This document shows, in pieces, positions 5,065 to 6,826 of a stretch of 6,826 nt of DNA. Source of the DNA: Atopobiaceae bacterium (lineage in GTDB: Bacteria; Actinomycetota; Coriobacteriia; Coriobacteriales; Atopobiaceae); assembly GCA_015258485.1 (NCBI GenBank), contig JABZIF010000054.1:1-6826 (forward strand). The letters are read 5' to 3'. Below the pieces are notes generated by a model. The model was given only the letters and a program-made list of their open reading frames with translations. It ran no database searches and had not been told where the DNA came from. The stretch's first letter is position 1, and each line of letters begins with the position of its first letter. Made by a program: the position numbers and the translations under genes.

Positions 5065-6426
5065 GTGGATATGTTGGTAGTAGGAATACTCGTTGTAGTA
5101 CTAGTTGTTTTATTCGCAGGATTTGCTTATCTAGCCTCTGTATTTTCGCAGTCTAAAGCCCTTCAAGAGCAAGCTCAAGTATCCGCTACCGAGCTCAATA
5201 GAACTTCTCAAGAGTTCGAGCGTCGCGTCGCAGAAAATATGACATCTATGCACCAACTTATGGATACGAAGCTTGAGCAGGTAAGAGAGGTAGTTGATCA
5301 AAAACTTACTACGACGTTGCAAGCTCAAACTAAACAGACTGATGAGCGTATTGCTCAGCTTGACGTGCGTTTTGATGCGTTTCAGCGTCGCGTAGATGAA
5401 AATATGAAAGCAACTTCTCAAGCTTCAACAGAACAGCTTGGCAAAGTTAGAGAGACCGTCGATAAACAACTTGGAGACATGCGTAAAGAGAATGAAGTAA
5501 AACTTGAACAGATGCGCCTAACTGTTGACGAGAAACTTCAGAAAACGCTTGATGAGCGTATGACCCAGTCATTTCAGCGTGTATCAACCCAGCTTGAACA
5601 GGTTCATCAAGGTTTGGGCGAAATGCGTGGCCTTGCTGAGGGCGTTGGTGATTTAAAGAAGGTCCTTTCGGGTGTTAAGACGCGTGGTATTGTAGGAGAG
5701 ATTCAGTTAGGTGCAATCCTAAGAGACATTCTTTCTCCCGAACAGTATGAAGAGAATGTTATAACTGTTGCTGGTTCTTCTAAGCGTGTTGAGTTTGCTG
5801 TTAAGCTTCCGGGTGAATCTGGAGAGACCGTTTGGCTTCCCATTGATTCTAAGTTTCCAGGTGACACATATGAGCATTTGGTAGATGCGATTAATTCAGG
5901 AAATGAAGAAGTAATTGCAGTGGCGAGAAAAGCGCTTGAGGCTCGTATTGAAGAAGAAGCAAAAGACATTTCTACCAAATATATTGCTCCGCCAGAAACA
6001 ACTAACTTTGCTATTTTGTTTCTCCCCTTTGAAGGGCTCTATGCAGAGGTGGTAAGTCGCGCGGGTCTACTTGAACGGCTACAAAGAAAGTATCGTGTTA
6101 ACGTTTGTGGACCTTCAACTATGGCATCTCTTCTTAACAGTCTTCAAATGGGATTTCAATCTGTTGCGATTCAAAAACACGCTGATGAGATTCAGCGGGT
6201 TTTATCGGCAGTTAAGACTGAGTTTGAGACGTATAAAGGTCAGTTAGAGAAAGCTCGATCACAAGTGCAAAAGGCAGAAAAAGCACTGGATACTATCTTG
6301 ACTACAAGAACAAATGTTATGAGTAGAAAATTGAGAACCGTTACTGCATTAGAAAATCTCGATGAAGCTCATAAAACGTTGGGGATTAGTGGCATGGTAG
6401 ATGATGGAGACGAGGATGAGAAGTAA
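5065..6426 (+). CDS. rmuC: RmuC family DNA recombination protein
   Basis: A 453-residue protein of the RmuC family, which limits inversions at short inverted repeats in E. coli and carries a nuclease-like fold; its exact activity is unsettled. A hydrophobic anchor (residues 3-27) is followed by a long coiled coil (about 32-200) built from repeats. The conserved RmuC domain then shows GVKTRGIVGEIQLGAIL (203-219), LPIDSKFPG (258-266), FLPFEGLYAEV (319-329) and CGPSTMASLLNSLQMGF (348-364). A second short helical stretch and an acidic tail end the protein. The start is uncertain: GTG at 5065 has GGAG six bases upstream and is preferred. The in-frame TTG at 5053 has its GAGG only two bases away, and ATG at 5071 has the GGAG twelve bases away. 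The choice changes the length by at most six residues and not the anchor. It follows the HtrA-family gene closely on the same strand. Confidence 0.92.
   Translation: MDMLVVGILVVVLVVLFAGFAYLASVFSQSKALQEQAQVSATELNRTSQEFERRVAENMTSMHQLMDTKLEQVREVVDQKLTTTLQAQTKQTDERIAQLDVRFDAFQRRVDENMKATSQASTEQLGKVRETVDKQLGDMRKENEVKLEQMRLTVDEKLQKTLDERMTQSFQRVSTQLEQVHQGLGEMRGLAEGVGDLKKVLSGVKTRGIVGEIQLGAILRDILSPEQYEENVITVAGSSKRVEFAVKLPGESGETVWLPIDSKFPGDTYEHLVDAINSGNEEVIAVARKALEARIEEEAKDISTKYIAPPETTNFAILFLPFEGLYAEVVSRAGLLERLQRKYRVNVCGPSTMASLLNSLQMGFQSVAIQKHADEIQRVLSAVKTEFETYKGQLEKARSQVQKAEKALDTILTTRTNVMSRKLRTVTALENLDEAHKTLGISGMVDDGDEDEK
5215..5544 (+). repeat. Tandem 55-residue repeat within the RmuC coiled coil
   Basis: Two adjacent 165-base units, 5215-5379 and 5380-5544, encode related sequence. 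FERRVAENM is followed by FQRRVDENM, and LEQVREVVDQKL by LGKVRETVDKQL, both offset by exactly 55 residues. A further LEQMRLTVDEKL lies 22 residues after the second. Offsets of 55 and 22 are multiples of 11, pointing to a hendecad coiled coil. The DNA is only partly conserved, so this is an old duplication or constraint on the coil, not a recent repeat. Confidence 0.7.
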
Positions 6427-6454
6427 GTAAATCTCTCTTTTTCGTTAACTGATA

Positions 6455-6472
6455 AGTTGTTCATGACAAACT
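6455..6472 (+). promoter_or_regulatory. Imperfect palindrome, candidate operator of the ABC transporter gene
   Basis: AGTT-GT-TCATGA-CA-AACT is an 18-bp palindrome with 14 matching positions. It overlaps the putative -35 of the ABC transporter gene. Size, symmetry and placement would suit a MarR- or TetR-type repressor, but no such gene is in the window. Confidence 0.35.
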
Positions 6473-6487
6473 AAAGAAGAATATAAA
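6457..6487 (+). promoter_or_regulatory. Candidate promoter of the ABC transporter gene
   Basis: TTGTTC (6457-6462) and TATAAA (6482-6487) are 19 bases apart, longer than ideal. The 89-base gap after rmuC has a CT-rich stretch at 6431-6443 but no hairpin before it, so no terminator is called and read-through from rmuC remains possible. Confidence 0.33.
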
Positions 6488-6515
6488 TTTAGTACGGTCC
6501 GAGAGGAGATGAAAA

Positions 6516-6826
6516 ATGACCCAGCAGGAATCAAATCTTGACCATGATATTTTACTTCCTCTGAATGTAAAAAAAGTAAGTAGATCATACAGGACAAAAG
6601 AAGGGAAACGTATAGTTTTAGATAATGTATCGTTTTCCGTTCATTTAGGGGAAATAGTTTGTGTGCTCGGGCCAAATGGTGCTGGAAAGACTACTTTAGT
6701 AAAAATTGCTTCATCGCTTTTGCTCCCGGATTGTGGAGAAGTAGAAGTATGTGGTATAGACGTCCCTAAAAGTCCTCGCAAAGCTTGTAAGAATATTTCT
6801 TTAGTTCTTGGTGGAGAAAATGGGTT
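6516..6826 (+). CDS. ABC transporter ATP-binding protein (N-terminal part, cut by window edge)
   Basis: The first 103 residues of an ATPase subunit that would power a membrane transporter from the cytoplasmic face. After a 16-residue non-conserved N-terminus, the nucleotide-binding domain begins with [28 protein letters not shown] leads into the Walker A motif GPNGAGKTT (52-60), with Lys58 binding ATP. The Q-loop region reads [10 protein letters not shown] (94-103), where many ABC proteins have Gln. This resembles ABC-2-type drug or polysaccharide exporter ATPases that carry a GGERG/GGDRG variant there. Signature motif, Walker B and H-loop lie beyond the edge, and so do any permease genes, so substrate and direction cannot be told. 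The ATG at 6516 follows GAGAGGAG (6501-6508) at seven bases. An overlapping ATG at 6509 in another frame stops after ten codons. Confidence 0.92.
   Translation, partial: MTQQESNLDHDILLPLNVKKVSRSYRTKEGKRIVLDNVSFSVHLGEIVCVLGPNGAGKTTLVKIASSLLLPDCGEVEVCGIDVPKSPRKACKNISLVLGGENG

Noticed and set aside
6431..6443. CT-rich stretch after rmuC as a terminator
   Set aside because: The T-run is not preceded by any stable stem.
1..6826. Mobile element, CRISPR array, phage or defence island
   Set aside because: No transposase, integrase, terminal repeats, spaced direct repeats or tRNA gene was found; the genes are mostly core functions with consistent composition.

Overview
The window (about 40% G+C by eye, AT-rich between genes) looks like chromosomal DNA of a low-GC member of the Actinomycetota, most plausibly a coriobacterium of the Atopobium/Lancefieldella/Fannyhessea kind. 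This placement is an inference. It rests on a GlnR-type OmpR-family regulator of actinobacterial character, a type I glutamine synthetase relative, low G+C and strong AGGAGG-type ribosome binding sites. No rRNA, tRNA, CRISPR array, insertion sequence or phage gene was seen.

Layout. (1) Positions 1-743, minus strand: 2,3-bisphosphoglycerate-dependent phosphoglycerate mutase (gpmA), complete except for its last few residues, which run off the left edge. (2) 744-1033: a divergent intergenic region with a promoter facing each way, a long gpmA leader containing inverted repeats, and a tandem TAGGTTG repeat between the -35 and -10 of the rightward promoter. (3) 1034-1237: a 67-residue single-pass membrane protein with a Cys-rich tail, resembling FeoB-associated proteins. 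(4) 1337-2650: a full-length glutamine synthetase-like protein closed by a clear intrinsic terminator (2671-2703). (5) 2751-3425: an OmpR/PhoB-family DNA-binding protein with a degenerate receiver domain and a GlnR-like DNA-binding domain. (6) 3607-5010: a membrane-anchored HtrA/DegP-family serine protease with one PDZ domain and an unusual acidic C-terminal tail. (7) 5065-6426: RmuC-family protein with a membrane anchor and a long repetitive coiled coil. (8) 6516 to the right edge: the start of an ABC transporter ATP-binding protein. Genes 3-8 are all on the plus strand but look like several short transcription units.

The main point of interest is the pair at 1337-3425. By hand alignment, the glutamine synthetase-like protein keeps the fold-defining motifs but has lost most metal-binding residues of the family (the equivalents of E129, E212, E220 and H269 in Salmonella GlnA are K, A, G and L), plus the Glu of the active-site flap and the feedback-control Arg. 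It therefore looks like a pseudoenzyme rather than a working synthetase. The next gene encodes a GlnR-like regulator without a working phosphorylation pocket, and a GAAAC-n6-GTAAC element resembling part of an actinobacterial GlnR box overlaps the -35 of the synthetase-like gene. One reading is a nitrogen-sensing module in which a non-catalytic glutamine synthetase acts as sensor or partner of the regulator. This is a hypothesis from sequence only.
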